Source: Caryophanales bacterium (lineage in GTDB: Bacteria > Bacillota > Bacilli > Exiguobacteriales > Exiguobacteriaceae). From it: DNA of 64,000 bases. Below are positions 1-7,958 of this stretch, in pieces. The notes beneath the pieces are model-generated. The model saw only the letters and a program-made list of their open reading frames with translations. It had not been told where the DNA came from and did not search any database. The DNA lies in assembly GCA_902362975.1 (NCBI GenBank), contig CABIYO010000009.1, positions 13,626 through 77,625 of the forward strand, given 5' to 3'. Both the position numbers and the translations under genes were made by a program. Every line of letters begins with the position of its first letter. The first letter of the stretch is position 1.

Positions 1-323
1 ATCGTTCCGCTGTGATAGTGGAACGTCTTTCTGCCGTACGTCGCTTTCGCTTCTTCTGTCAACATGACATCGCTCGACAAGTCTTCAATATAAAAAACGC
101 CATGACGAGCGACGACCTCACGAATTTGACGTGACAGCTCCTCGTCAATATAACGAGTACCCGCGTGCAACTTCAGGGCAATCTTTCCGGACGGCGGCTC
201 CATTTCTTGTAATGTCGCTTCTAAGTCCGTAAGCACCTCGTCGATGCCACTCTTCGGATTGAAGTGTATGGCAATGCCGTTGCGATGTCCTTTAATCGTA
301 ATGTGTCGTTTACGCTCCATCAT
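1..323 (-). CDS. minC: MinC, septum site-determining protein (5' part, runs off the window)
   Basis: About 107 N-terminal residues are visible before the window ends. The reading frame starts with two successive ATG codons (323 or 320) just after the mreD stop and has a GAGGG-type ribosome site. The protein begins MMERKRHITIKGHRNG and continues with a domain in the style of the MinC N-terminal domain, which in the family interferes with FtsZ assembly; the C-terminal MinD-binding domain lies outside the window. The order mreB-mreC-mreD-minC matches the classic Bacillales cell-shape and division cluster, which supports the call. MinC works with MinD to block division at the poles. Confidence 0.8.
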   Translation of the reverse strand, partial: MMERKRHITIKGHRNGIAIHFNPKSGIDEVLTDLEATLQEMEPPSGKIALKLHAGTRYIDEELSRQIREVVARHGVFYIEDLSSDVMLTEEAKATYGRKTFHYHSGT

Positions 324-325
324 GG

Positions 326-829
326 CTACCCTCTTTTCGCAACAGGGCGTGTCGTCACATAACGTGTCATCGGATAATAAAGAATCACGATGGCGATGGC
401 ATTGACGAGCATCGTCCCTGGAATCTGTTCAACCAATAGTGTTTGAATCGTCATCAATGTCCCACCAATCGCTACCATGATCCCGTAAATCGCAAAGGTG
501 AAAACGAGAATCATAAACGTGAACGTAATGGTGACGGAGAAGAAGTTCTCACCTATATATTTTAACACGAAGCTGGCTAAGAGAGGAATGAGTGAAAAAG
601 TAAATACATAGATTCCAATCAGGTCAGTGTAGACGATATCATACAGCAGTCCGAATACAAGCCCGAACCCGAGTGCCGTCTCCCAACGACCGTACAGACT
701 GACAAACATCAGTCCGATCAGCGTCAAGAAGAGAAACGGCGTGGCGTAGTGCCAAGAAAAAATCGATGCCCATGTTCCTTCAATAAGAAAAAGGAGGAAC
801 AAGGCGATGAACACTTTCATGTTACTCAC
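326..829 (-). CDS. mreD: Rod shape-determining protein MreD
   Basis: A protein of 167 residues, almost entirely hydrophobic, with about five predicted membrane segments. It is the membrane partner of MreC and MreB in the elongasome that guides side-wall peptidoglycan synthesis. Its length is normal for MreD. Its start overlaps the end of mreC by 8 bases, and minC begins a few bases after its stop, so the genes are translationally packed. MreD sequences diverge strongly, so the assignment rests on topology and position between mreC and minC. Confidence 0.9.
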   Translation of the reverse strand: MSNMKVFIALFLLFLIEGTWASIFSWHYATPFLFLTLIGLMFVSLYGRWETALGFGLVFGLLYDIVYTDLIGIYVFTFSLIPLLASFVLKYIGENFFSVTITFTFMILVFTFAIYGIMVAIGGTLMTIQTLLVEQIPGTMLVNAIAIVILYYPMTRYVTTRPVAKRG

Positions 830-1712
830 CCGCTGCTCCTCCTTCCTCGGGACCCGTTAGAAACGGTTCGTCTAGTGTCCGATCAATCACGTACATTTGT
901 GAGAACTCATTGAAGTCGGCCTCCGGTTTAATCCGGGCGACTTGTGAGACGCCATATTCATCCGTCTCGATCGATTCGATCGTACCGATGACGAGCCCGG
1001 CCGGATAACGTCCACCGAGTCCAGACGTCGAGACGATTTCTCCTTCTTTCAGCTTGACACTATTCGATACTTTCGTGAAGAACAATTCGTTCGTCTCCGT
1101 GTCGAATCCGTCAACCGTCCCATACGTCGGTTTGCCATCCGCATCTTTGACCACAGCCGAGACGTTGTTCGTCCGGTTGTTGTCGCTGAGCAGTTGCACT
1201 TGCGACGTATAGGCGCTCGTTTGAATGACACGACCGACCATCCCGCTCGCCGCGGTCACGGCCATGCCCTTTTCAACGCCGCTTTCTGAGCCGACGTTGA
1301 TGGTGACGTAGCGTTGCCAATCGTTCGGTGTCCGACCGATGACCTCCGCCGGAATGAGGTCGAAGTCACGTAACGACTCTTCTTTTGCTTCGACCATCTT
1401 TCGAAGCTCCTCATTCTCACGGCGCAAATCATCCGCCTCAACCGATACCTCGGCGTACTTCGCCAAATGTTTTTTCAGCTGGCGGTTCTCTTCGTAGATA
1501 TCGCGGACGTCTGAGATGGACGACACCGTCGAGTCCATCCATCCGATTGGTACCACGAACACTCGCTGGAACGTGCCGACCACATCACGCGTGACATCTT
1601 GGTACCAGGCTGATTCCGATCGTCCTCGAATCGAAACCCCTAAAATGACGAAAAACAAGATCAGTACAAGTAGCGTGATGATGAGCTTTTTATTACGTAC
1701 GAATCGGCTCAT
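822..1712 (-). CDS. mreC: Rod shape-determining protein MreC
   Basis: A protein of 296 residues. It has one N-terminal membrane helix (about residues 10-27), a coiled coil (about 70-115, rich in EENRQLKKHL-like heptads), and an extracytoplasmic beta domain with the family pattern GRTPNDWQ and INVGSESGVEKGMAV. MreC dimerises through the coiled coil and links MreB filaments to penicillin-binding proteins. It sits between mreB and mreD. The tail is short and glycine/glutamate rich, as is common in Bacillales. Confidence 0.95.
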   Translation of the reverse strand: MSRFVRNKKLIITLLVLILFFVILGVSIRGRSESAWYQDVTRDVVGTFQRVFVVPIGWMDSTVSSISDVRDIYEENRQLKKHLAKYAEVSVEADDLRRENEELRKMVEAKEESLRDFDLIPAEVIGRTPNDWQRYVTINVGSESGVEKGMAVTAASGMVGRVIQTSAYTSQVQLLSDNNRTNNVSAVVKDADGKPTYGTVDGFDTETNELFFTKVSNSVKLKEGEIVSTSGLGGRYPAGLVIGTIESIETDEYGVSQVARIKPEADFNEFSQMYVIDRTLDEPFLTGPEEGGAAGE

Positions 1713-1725
1713 CGTGTCTCACCTC

Positions 1726-2763
1726 TCATCGACGTGACGAGATGCCTGATTTCGAACGGAGGACGTCCATCATTTCAAGAGATTTTCCAGTACCGACCGC
1801 TACGCAGTCGAGTGGCTCATCCGCAACGAGTGTCGGGATGTGTGTCTCCTCTGAGATCACGTCGTCCAAGTTTTTGAGGAGCGCGCCGCCGCCTGTCAAG
1901 ACGATTCCGCGGTCCATGACGTCAGCCGCAAGTTCTGGAGGTGTTTGCTCAAGCGTTTGCTTAACCCCTGCCAAAATCGCTTCGACTGTATCCGAAAGAG
2001 CTTCACACACTTCTGCAGACGTGACTTCGATCTGTTTTGGAAGTCCTGATACGAGGTCGCGACCACGGATTTCCATCTTCTCCGCTTCGTTCGATGCATC
2101 GATGCGCGCCGAACCGACTTCCATTTTGAGCGTCTCGGCTGTACGTTCCCCGATCATGAGGTTGTACTTGTTCTTGATGTAACGAATAATGGCATCATCC
2201 ATTTCGTCACCCCCGACACGAATCGATTGGCTTGTCACGATGCCGCCGAGTGAGATCACTGCGACTTCGGTCGTACCGCCACCGATATCGACGACCATCG
2301 AGCCAGTCGGTTCCCAAACTGGGAGACCTGCACCGATTGCTGCCGCAAACGGTTCTTCGATTGTGTATGCTTCACGAGCGCCTGCTTGTTTCGCAGCGTC
2401 TTCCACGGCACGTTTTTCAACAGACGTGATACCGCTTGGGACACAAATCATGACGTTCGTCTTCGATGAGAACAAACCGCCTTTTGATTTTTGAGCTTGC
2501 TCCATGAAGTATTTGATCATCGTCGCTGTCGTTTCGAAGTCAGCGATGACGCCGTCTTTCATCGGACGACGTGCAGAGACGTTCCCCGGAGTACGTCCAA
2601 TCATATCTTTGGCCTGGTTCCCAACGGCCTCAATTCTACCTGTATCTGTGCGGAACGCCACGACGGACGGTTCACGAACAACAATTCCTTGACCCTTTAC
2701 ATAAACGAGCGTGTTAGCCGTTCCAAGGTCGATTCCGATTTCTCGGTTAAAACTACGAAACAT
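1726..2763 (-). CDS. mreB: Rod shape-determining actin-like protein MreB
   Basis: An actin-fold ATPase that forms membrane-bound filaments and organises lateral wall synthesis. The start is placed at [12 protein letters not shown], 344 residues, because an AGAGGAG site lies just upstream and this is the standard MreB N-terminus; an upstream in-frame extension has no family match. Visible motifs are phosphate-1 [35 protein letters not shown], and the C-terminal [15 protein letters not shown]. It is the first gene of the mreBCD-minC run. The roughly 200 bases upstream hold its probable promoter region. Confidence 0.97.
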   Translation of the reverse strand: MFRSFNREIGIDLGTANTLVYVKGQGIVVREPSVVAFRTDTGRIEAVGNQAKDMIGRTPGNVSARRPMKDGVIADFETTATMIKYFMEQAQKSKGGLFSSKTNVMICVPSGITSVEKRAVEDAAKQAGAREAYTIEEPFAAAIGAGLPVWEPTGSMVVDIGGGTTEVAVISLGGIVTSQSIRVGGDEMDDAIIRYIKNKYNLMIGERTAETLKMEVGSARIDASNEAEKMEIRGRDLVSGLPKQIEVTSAEVCEALSDTVEAILAGVKQTLEQTPPELAADVMDRGIVLTGGGALLKNLDDVISEETHIPTLVADEPLDCVAVGTGKSLEMMDVLRSKSGISSRR

Positions 2764-2918
2764 AGGTGTTGCTCCTCTCTTCATTACACTATTTTTTATT
2801 ATAACGGAAAAATCATGTTTGAAAACGTTCATTCGATTACAGGTTATTTACAATAACCGCATCTCAGTCCTGTCTCACCGTCTATTAGTTTGCCTTCTTT
2901 TCGGCAAAAAGGCAAATC

Positions 2919-2946
2919 AAAAAAGCAGACGCGAGTGAGCGTCTGC
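2919..2946 (-). terminator. Rho-independent terminator after the five-helix membrane gene
   Basis: A perfect 8-bp stem (GCAGACGC/GCGTCTGC, 6-base loop) is followed on the minus strand by six T residues. It lies 16 bases after the stop at 2962 and separates that gene from mreB. Confidence 0.85.
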
Positions 2947-2961
2947 CTAAGATGAGAACGA

Positions 2962-3402
2962 TTACAATCCTGGTTGGAGCGGAAGCAGTAACATCGCTCC
3001 GTAAAAGAATACCGAGAAAATCAACACCGGTCGAAAGAAGCGGGATGGCTTGAGTCGGGTCGCTCCTGCCAAAAAGCTCGATGTTGTCACGACGAAAAGG
3101 TAGATCCCGATATACATGAGCAGGAGACGGACGAGTACCGTCCAGATGCCGAGTTGATCGAGTTCATTGAAAGTGAGCACAATCAGACCAAGGTAGGCGA
3201 TGAGCGATAGAATCCCTACGCCGACACCGACGAGCGGCGAGACGCGGTCGAGCCAGTGGTCCTGATTGAACCGCATAAACAGCGCTGTGCTCACAAATAA
3301 AAACAGGATGAACACAACGATAGAGAAGATAGTCGGTTCTAGATGTATGTAACTCACAAGAAGCGATAATCCGACCATCAGGATCCAAATTATTTTTTCC
3401 AT
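2962..3402 (-). CDS. Five-helix membrane protein of unknown function
   Basis: A protein of 146 residues with about five hydrophobic helices (roughly 4-20, 25-43, 57-77, 85-112 and 125-142). I recognise no conserved domain or catalytic motif. It has its own terminator, so it is a separate unit from mreB. In the uninterrupted chromosome it would lie two genes downstream of radC. It could be a small integral membrane protein specific to this genus; no function is assigned. Confidence 0.65.
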   Translation of the reverse strand: MEKIIWILMVGLSLLVSYIHLEPTIFSIVVFILFLFVSTALFMRFNQDHWLDRVSPLVGVGVGILSLIAYLGLIVLTFNELDQLGIWTVLVRLLLMYIGIYLFVVTTSSFLAGATRLKPSRFFRPVLIFSVFFYGAMLLLPLQPGL

Positions 3403-3458
3403 AAAAACACCTCATTTATTTTCAATCAACATCTTGATTCGATTAGAGAAAACTATCT

Positions 3459-3719
3459 TCATTCAGACAATTCATTCGAATGTTGTGATTTCTCTTTTCC
3501 TTCGTGAAAAATCATGCAAAGAGCTAAAATCAAACAAATCAATCCGCCCAGACCAGTCGTGATCAAGGACAATTGCTCATCAAAAAAAGCTTTACTAACT
3601 CCTAAAAAATGAGAAACACCCAACCAATCACATTCCATATTGTAATACGCATTGTAATACGCGACATTCGGTAAGCTCCTATGTACAAATTCATGCATCA
3701 TTATTTCTACTCTCTTCAA
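3459..3719 (-). CDS. Small hypothetical membrane protein
   Basis: An open frame of up to 86 residues with one clear hydrophobic segment (about residues 50-71, LSLITTGLGGLICLILALCM) and a charged tail. An internal start at MMHEFVHRS is about as likely as the first codon. Local base use is more AT-rich than the neighbouring host genes. It lies between the radC terminator and the five-helix gene. No family is recognised, and it may be a degenerate or lineage-specific gene. Confidence 0.4.
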   Translation of the reverse strand: MKRVEIMMHEFVHRSLPNVAYYNAYYNMECDWLGVSHFLGVSKAFFDEQLSLITTGLGGLICLILALCMIFHEGKEKSQHSNELSE

Positions 3720-3791
3720 ATTCTACATCTCCATTCACCTTTTTCCAACTATATCCAAAATTTAATGAGGTGCCAGTACTCTCGTAAACAC

Positions 3792-3818
3792 AAAAAAGCA
3801 GACATCACGATGCCTGCT
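3792..3818 (-). terminator. Terminator after radC
   Basis: The stem AGCAGGCATC/GATGTCTGCT (minus strand, one G-U pair) is followed by a run of six T. It starts about 10 bases beyond the radC stop and is the native end of the radC transcript. Confidence 0.85.
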
Positions 3819-3827
3819 CTCTACTCC

Positions 3828-4130
3828 TTACCCATTCATATATCCCCGCTGCTTCATGCTGACGTAATGGTCTTCCCCGATGATGACGTGGTCGAGACAA
3901 GCGATGCCGACGATATTGCCTGCCTCGACCAACCGTTCGGACACTTCGATATCTTCCCGACTCGGGGTCGCGTCCCCGCTCGGATGATTGTGCACAGCGA
4001 TAAAGCATGCCGCCGACAACTTGAGCGCCTCACGAAACACATCACGCGGGTGGACGATTGAGGAGTTGAGCCCTCCGACGAAGAGCGTCTTCCGATCAAT
4101 CAGTTGGTTCTTCGTATTCAAATACAAACA
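3828..4130 (-). pseudogene. radC: radC 3' fragment: JAMM-type domain, split by the prophage
   Basis: Encodes the C-terminal part of RadC (UPF0758), starting at [11 protein letters not shown] and running through the metal-binding signature [15 protein letters not shown] (H-x-H followed by S-x-x-D). It has no start codon of its own with a plausible ribosome site; upstream codons are prophage DNA. Joined to the 5' fragment at 40391-40753 across a shared ACA, the frame reads [11 protein letters not shown], as expected for an intact RadC. So this is an interrupted gene, not a degraded one: precise excision would restore a protein of roughly 210-217 residues. RadC's cellular role is poorly defined. 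Confidence 0.9.
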
Positions 4131-4150
4131 TATAAAGTAGAGACAAACAC
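4110..4150. other. attL: left prophage attachment site
   Basis: radC sequence ends and phage sequence begins at the ACA at 4128-4130. The phage-side arm AAGTAGAGAC (4135-4144) is an imperfect reverse complement of the arm GTCTACTT beside attR, as expected of the two halves of a serine-integrase attP. The crossover point is inferred from frame restoration, since attB itself is not in the window. Confidence 0.8.
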
Positions 4151-4215
4151 TAAAACTATTTATCTTTTTTTTCGATTTTCTTCATTTATAGTTAAGAGTG
4201 TCAGATAGATTTATA

Positions 4216-4252
4216 AAAAGTCTCTAATATCCTATAAATAGAGACTTTTTTA
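4216..4252. terminator. Bidirectional terminator at the left prophage end
   Basis: The stem AAAAAGTCTCTA/TAGAGACTTTTT has about a 12-base loop, with A residues on one side and T residues on the other, so it can work in both directions. It insulates the accessory gene at 4281 from host transcription across attL. It ends about 28 bases before that gene's ATG, so the gene's promoter would have to overlap it or lie upstream. Confidence 0.75.
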
Positions 4253-4280
4253 TCTTAATTAAAATCAGGAGGTTCTAGCT

Positions 4281-5270
4281 ATGAAGAATAAACTCATTAT
4301 TTTTAATGAAAAGATAGGTACTTACTTGATAAAATTTAGTTCCTTCATTAAAGAGTTTAAGTATTTAGTTGTTATTTTCCTCATCTCAATTTTTATAATT
4401 TTGAATATGATTGAATATTTTAAATGGGATCGAGACTTTGGATTTGCAGATTTAATTAACGTCACGCTCGCGCTTTTAACGCTCACCGCAGTACGATATT
4501 CAAAGATTGCAGCCGAGAGCGCAAAAGAATCGACAGAACTCTCTAAACAATCAATATCTCATACAGAAGAACAAACAAGAATGCTAGCAATTGATTTTGA
4601 AACCAAAAATAAACCAAAATTATTGCCTGATGAAAAAGTATTCCAATTTCCTCTATTCAAATTTCCTAAGCCAGAAGAAGATTTCGCACCAGGATTTTAC
4701 GATGCTTTAAATTTATCCATAACTAATACATTTTATGGTCATGCATACAACGTCTCTGCATGGTTATATATAGATGACAATAAAATTGATAGTTATTGTC
4801 ATAAAGATACACCAAGATTCTATAAACAACATTTTAACGATGATTACTCTTTCAAAGTTTATAAAGGTATCGATGGAGAACCCATTATATTCTCAATATT
4901 TAATGATGCTGATTCAAGCTATGAAGAGAATACACTTGCTTCGCTATCTAAGAACATGTTAGTTACAAAATATATTAATACTCATCCTGTCATTAAACAC
5001 GGAGAAAATATTAAAATAGATGTCCCATTACATATTCACACAATCATCGGTGATACCTTATATGATCGAATTTCGAGAACTTCGCCTTTCACAAGCGATG
5101 ATCTAGAACTTCATATTACCTATAAAACAAGTACAGATTTAGACAATAATGGTGTGCATATCAGAAAATACAAAGTGGATATCTCTCATCCTTACTTATC
5201 CGATAATCATCACATAAATTTCAGTATTAAATACAATTTTTTGAATGAAATATTTGAAAATCACTCATAA
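4281..5270 (+). CDS. AT-rich membrane-anchored protein of unknown function (accessory prophage gene)
   Basis: A protein of 329 residues behind a strong AGGAGG site. It has two hydrophobic segments near the N-terminus (about 28-45 and 56-73), a short helical stretch rich in A, E, K and S (about 75-105), then about 220 residues of mixed soluble sequence with many aromatic, Asp and Asn residues. It is much more AT-rich than the adjoining late genes and reads in the opposite direction, between its own terminator and attL. That is the usual profile of a lysogenic-conversion or phage-exclusion gene, but I recognise no domain, so function is open. Confidence 0.8.
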   Translation: MKNKLIIFNEKIGTYLIKFSSFIKEFKYLVVIFLISIFIILNMIEYFKWDRDFGFADLINVTLALLTLTAVRYSKIAAESAKESTELSKQSISHTEEQTRMLAIDFETKNKPKLLPDEKVFQFPLFKFPKPEEDFAPGFYDALNLSITNTFYGHAYNVSAWLYIDDNKIDSYCHKDTPRFYKQHFNDDYSFKVYKGIDGEPIIFSIFNDADSSYEENTLASLSKNMLVTKYINTHPVIKHGENIKIDVPLHIHTIIGDTLYDRISRTSPFTSDDLELHITYKTSTDLDNNGVHIRKYKVDISHPYLSDNHHINFSIKYNFLNEIFENHS

Positions 5271-5350
5271 TATTTCTCACTCTAATTGTTCATGATTAGT
5301 ACTCGATCCTACAATTCCCATTTGATATATGCTCAAATCGAGGTGATAAG

Positions 5351-5563
5351 ATGCCAATTAGTAGGAAGATAAAAGCAAGTGACGAGATGCTTACTTGGAT
5401 TCATAGAGAGTTAGTGCGGAATACGTTTGATCCCACTCTCGTCTTCAGCATCGAGAAAATTCTCATGTATAAAGTGCTGCTTCATATTCGAGCGAACGGC
5501 GAGTTTTATGCCCAGTGGATGCACCACGGCGGAAGGCTGAGTCGCAAAAAAACTTTGCAATAA
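5351..5563 (+). CDS. Small basic protein of unknown function
   Basis: A protein of 70 residues with a GAGGTGATAAG ribosome site just before ATG. It is basic at both ends and contains no membrane segment. It follows the membrane-anchored protein gene on the same strand with an 80-base gap. Its stop lies beside the terminator of the late operon that comes from the opposite side. No family recognised. Confidence 0.6.
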   Translation: MPISRKIKASDEMLTWIHRELVRNTFDPTLVFSIEKILMYKVLLHIRANGEFYAQWMHHGGRLSRKKTLQ

Positions 5564-5592
5564 AAAAGACCCCGCTCGATTTTTGAGCGGGG
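5562..5592 (-). terminator. Terminator of the phage late operon
   Basis: A perfect 8-bp GC-rich stem (CCCCGCTC/GAGCGGGG) with a 7-base loop. On the minus strand it is followed by six T. It lies directly after the holin stop and ends the long leftward late transcript; it also blocks collision with the plus-strand accessory genes. Confidence 0.9.
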
Positions 5593-5597
5593 CTTCG

Positions 5598-5837
5598 TCA
5601 TTGGTTCTTCAATTCATCTAAATACAACTGAGCCTTTTGGGCCTTTCTTGTGATGTTGCTGTTCTTCCACCACACCCACACGATACCTAAAAAAGTGACC
5701 ACACCCGAAAAAGCCGTCGCGATTTCTTCTTCTGAGAACGGCAATGGGTTTATCCCTTTCGAAATCAAGAACAAGTTGAGAAGTCCATACAATGGGACGA
5801 TTAAACGTAGCAACGCCGCTATAATTGGATTCTGCAT
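5598..5837 (-). CDS. Phage holin
   Basis: A protein of 79 residues with two hydrophobic segments (about 5-25 and 40-60) and a short charged tail. Size, topology and position right after an endolysin gene fit SPP1/LL-H-type holins, which form membrane lesions that release the endolysin at the end of the lytic cycle. Its ATG overlaps the amidase stop (TGATG), so the two are translationally coupled. It is the last gene before the late terminator. Confidence 0.85.
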   Translation of the reverse strand: MQNPIIAALLRLIVPLYGLLNLFLISKGINPLPFSEEEIATAFSGVVTFLGIVWVWWKNSNITRKAQKAQLYLDELKNQ

Positions 5838-6751
5838 CAGATTTCCTCCACGTTGATTTTTTTAGCGTTTTTCTTCAGTGCATCTGAAACCGAAAGCACA
5901 ATCCCTTCGTCAGCAGAGAACGCACCGACTTGTTTCCCATCCACAACCACTCGCTTGAGCTTGTGTTTTGGTTTGACGGTAGTCGGTTTAAGCTTTTTTG
6001 TCGGGACTGGATCGAACGTGAAGTTTTTCCCGCTTTGCGATGGCAGCCATTCGCCACCGCTCAAATGGTACCACCCATTCTTGTTCGCGTAGACATGGCG
6101 TTTCTCATCCTTCTTGACAACGGATGGCAATTGCGTTTTCCAATCTGGACGGGCATACGCTTGGACGTCCCGTAGCATCGTTACCGTTCCGATTTTGACT
6201 GCAGCTGCAGATGGTTTAATGAGTGATGGCGTCGGCTTGAGCTTCGCTTTCAAATCGTTGACGAGATCGTCCCATTCCTTCCCAATCGTCTTGAGTGCGT
6301 TCACCGGATCTGTGCGACGGTTTGGGTCGAGTTTGAAATGACCCGTGAAATCGTGGATTTCGAGGTTGTACGTCTTCATCCATCCGGCGATGATGTCGAC
6401 ATAATTCCGATACGCATTAAGTGTCCGCTCCTTGTCGTCGAAATAGCAGAGCTCGATACCGAGCGCGATGTCGTTCGCATCGTCCCCAAACTGCTTATTG
6501 TCGCTAGTGACATCATAGATGACGTGCCATGCCTTTTCGTTGAGCGGAACCAATTCAATGGCTTCTTCGTCATCGACGAATACGTGAGCGCTCTGTGAAA
6601 ATTCGTTATACGTGCGACGGTAGTAATCTGCATTGTTGCGAGCGGTCGAGTTTTTGTTTCCCGTGTCATGGCCGACGACAAAACCGACCTTCAATAGCTT
6701 CGCACCCGAGCGGCGCTTACCGATGGGTAGATGTTCTTTTTTATATTGCAT
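5837..6751 (-). CDS. Endolysin: N-acetylmuramoyl-L-alanine amidase
   Basis: A protein of 304 residues. Residues about 20-165 are an Amidase_2 domain: zinc-ligand regions around VGHDTGN, the segment AHVFVDDEEAIELVPL, and a late HDFTGHF motif are visible. It would cut the bond between muramic acid and the stem peptide. A linker leads to an SH3-like stretch (about 200-250, VYANKNGWYHLSGGEW) and a short C-terminal basic module, which probably bind the wall. The start is preceded by GGGAGGG. It forms the lysis cassette with the holin. Confidence 0.92.
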   Translation of the reverse strand: MQYKKEHLPIGKRRSGAKLLKVGFVVGHDTGNKNSTARNNADYYRRTYNEFSQSAHVFVDDEEAIELVPLNEKAWHVIYDVTSDNKQFGDDANDIALGIELCYFDDKERTLNAYRNYVDIIAGWMKTYNLEIHDFTGHFKLDPNRRTDPVNALKTIGKEWDDLVNDLKAKLKPTPSLIKPSAAAVKIGTVTMLRDVQAYARPDWKTQLPSVVKKDEKRHVYANKNGWYHLSGGEWLPSQSGKNFTFDPVPTKKLKPTTVKPKHKLKRVVVDGKQVGAFSADEGIVLSVSDALKKNAKKINVEEI

Positions 6752-6766
6752 GATATTTCCCTCCCA

Positions 6767-7222
6767 TTATTGGAAAAATTGATAGAGCGCGGTGATGACC
6801 GCCGCCGCTCCCGTCCAGACAATGCCGGCCCATTTCCAGAAACCGTCCCACCATGAACGGCGGGTCGTCTCCTTCTCTTTCTCTAAATCTGCCGCGGTCT
6901 CGCGCTCGCTTCTCAAAATCCCGAGCAACTCCCGGTTTTGGTCCGTCACGTGAGAGAGCACCGCTTGTGTCTCTCCTGATTTCGTGGCAAAGTCCGTCCG
7001 GAGCGAGTTGACGTTCTGCGTCAGTCCATCGACTTTGACGTTCGTCTCCGTCTGCGCCTTGCCGTGCGATGTCAACTTGTCGCCGATCTCGTGCAAAAAG
7101 AGCCAGATGTTCTTGTCCTCTTCCATCAGTTCCTTGTGACCGCCTTCAAGTGCCTTCACCCGTGCGGGAAGGTCTTCAAGTTTCCCGACACGTTCCTCCA
7201 ATCGTCCCATTCGTTCTGACAT
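6767..7222 (-). CDS. XhlA-like coiled-coil protein with C-terminal membrane anchor
   Basis: A protein of 151 residues from the ATG at 7222, chosen because GGAGGTGA lies just upstream; a longer TTG start is not needed. It is mostly heptad-rich coiled coil (about 1-120) ending with a tryptophan-rich amphipathic stretch and one membrane helix (about 128-148). XhlA-type proteins occupy this place before amidase and holin in PBSX-like phages and help lysis, but they are usually under 100 residues. The longer coiled coil makes the family call tentative. Confidence 0.6.
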   Translation of the reverse strand: MSERMGRLEERVGKLEDLPARVKALEGGHKELMEEDKNIWLFLHEIGDKLTSHGKAQTETNVKVDGLTQNVNSLRTDFATKSGETQAVLSHVTDQNRELLGILRSERETAADLEKEKETTRRSWWDGFWKWAGIVWTGAAAVITALYQFFQ

Positions 7223-7315
7223 GTCTTTCACCTCCGATTCACTCAAATCCGATGACCCCCTTTGTAACGTTGTTGTGCTGTATATAAAGCGTGTGCGTAG
7301 GTGTGGTGAAAATAG

Positions 7316-7338
7316 AAAGAGCGCCCTTGTGGACGCTC
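7316..7338 (-). terminator. Weak terminator between structural and lysis genes
   Basis: The stem GAGCGTCC/GGGCGCTC (minus strand, one G-U pair) has a 4-base loop but only three T follow. It may partly separate the structural genes from the lysis cassette. A possible promoter for the lysis cassette lies downstream of it (TTCACC, 17 bases, TTATAT on the minus strand), with low confidence. Confidence 0.45.
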
Positions 7339-7345
7339 ATCCCTA

Positions 7346-7477
7346 TTATTCTTCTGCAAGTTCTGGTACGCCAGATTCGACGAGGATTTCTTTGACCGCT
7401 GGTTTGAGCGATGAAGGAACCTCTGCGAACGTCAATTTACCAAGGATGATACGTTGTGCAAGTAGTAATGCCATCAT
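7346..7477 (-). CDS. CD1375-like small phage protein
   Basis: A protein of 43 residues from the ATG at 7477, preceded by GGAGGTGAGG; a longer frame to 7531 lacks such a site. The pattern LAQRIILGKLTFAEVPSSLK followed by a VKEILVESG segment matches the short proteins (type CD1375) that lie between tail fibre and lysis genes of many Firmicute phages. Their role is unknown. Confidence 0.65.
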   Translation of the reverse strand: MMALLLAQRIILGKLTFAEVPSSLKPAVKEILVESGVPELAEE

Positions 7478-7527
7478 ATCCTCACCTCCTTTCCCTCCAA
7501 TTGCGAGACGTAACAAAAATCCCCGGA

Positions 7528-7944
7528 TCATGGCATCGTCGTGACGATCATCTCGGTGACGACATCTTCTAAAAACTGATACTGATCGGCGAGTGCTTGA
7601 TTTTGAAGCCGCAACATTTGATTATCCCGTTCGAGCGCCAATACTTTTTCGTCTACAGTCGGCTCAACGGGTTGTGGTTCGGGAGCTTGTCCCGCCTCGA
7701 CCCATTCACCATTCTGCCATCGCGCCTTGTAGTAGCTCGGCGGCTGTTTTTCCACACAATCCTCTGGCACGTCATAGACGGCGATCGTTTGAATCTCTTT
7801 ATAAGGTTTTGGACGGATTACATTTCCCTGTTCGTCCGTGTACGGGTCCGGCGTGACCTCTACCTCCTGCTCCTCGTAGCGAGGATATAGGATGACCGGT
7901 TCGAGGTAATAGCCGTCACTATCAATCTTGTAAACTTGTTTCAT
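7528..7944 (-). CDS. Fibre-associated phage protein (possible assembly chaperone)
   Basis: A protein of 138 residues from the ATG at 7944, preceded by AGGGGTGATCAAC. It has an N-terminal beta-rich part with a Tyr/Pro-rich segment, a proline/glutamate linker (about 90-103), and a C-terminal coiled coil (about 105-130). It directly follows the tail fibre gene. Small proteins here in PBSX-like phages (XkdW-type) often have this layout and may help fibre assembly. I cannot prove the family. Confidence 0.6.
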   Translation of the reverse strand: MKQVYKIDSDGYYLEPVILYPRYEEQEVEVTPDPYTDEQGNVIRPKPYKEIQTIAVYDVPEDCVEKQPPSYYKARWQNGEWVEAGQAPEPQPVEPTVDEKVLALERDNQMLRLQNQALADQYQFLEDVVTEMIVTTMP

Positions 7945-7958
7945 GTTGATCACCCCTT

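Noticed and set aside
2889..2915. TTTGCC/GGCAAA stem with a long loop between the membrane gene and mreB
   Set aside because: Only six pairs with a loop of about 15 bases and no T tail or conserved riboswitch feature; not supported as a regulatory element.
3459..3719. Possible phage-derived or toxin-like small gene next to radC
   Set aside because: It has a single hydrophobic helix but no toxin family pattern, partner gene or RNA antitoxin signs; kept only as hypothetical.
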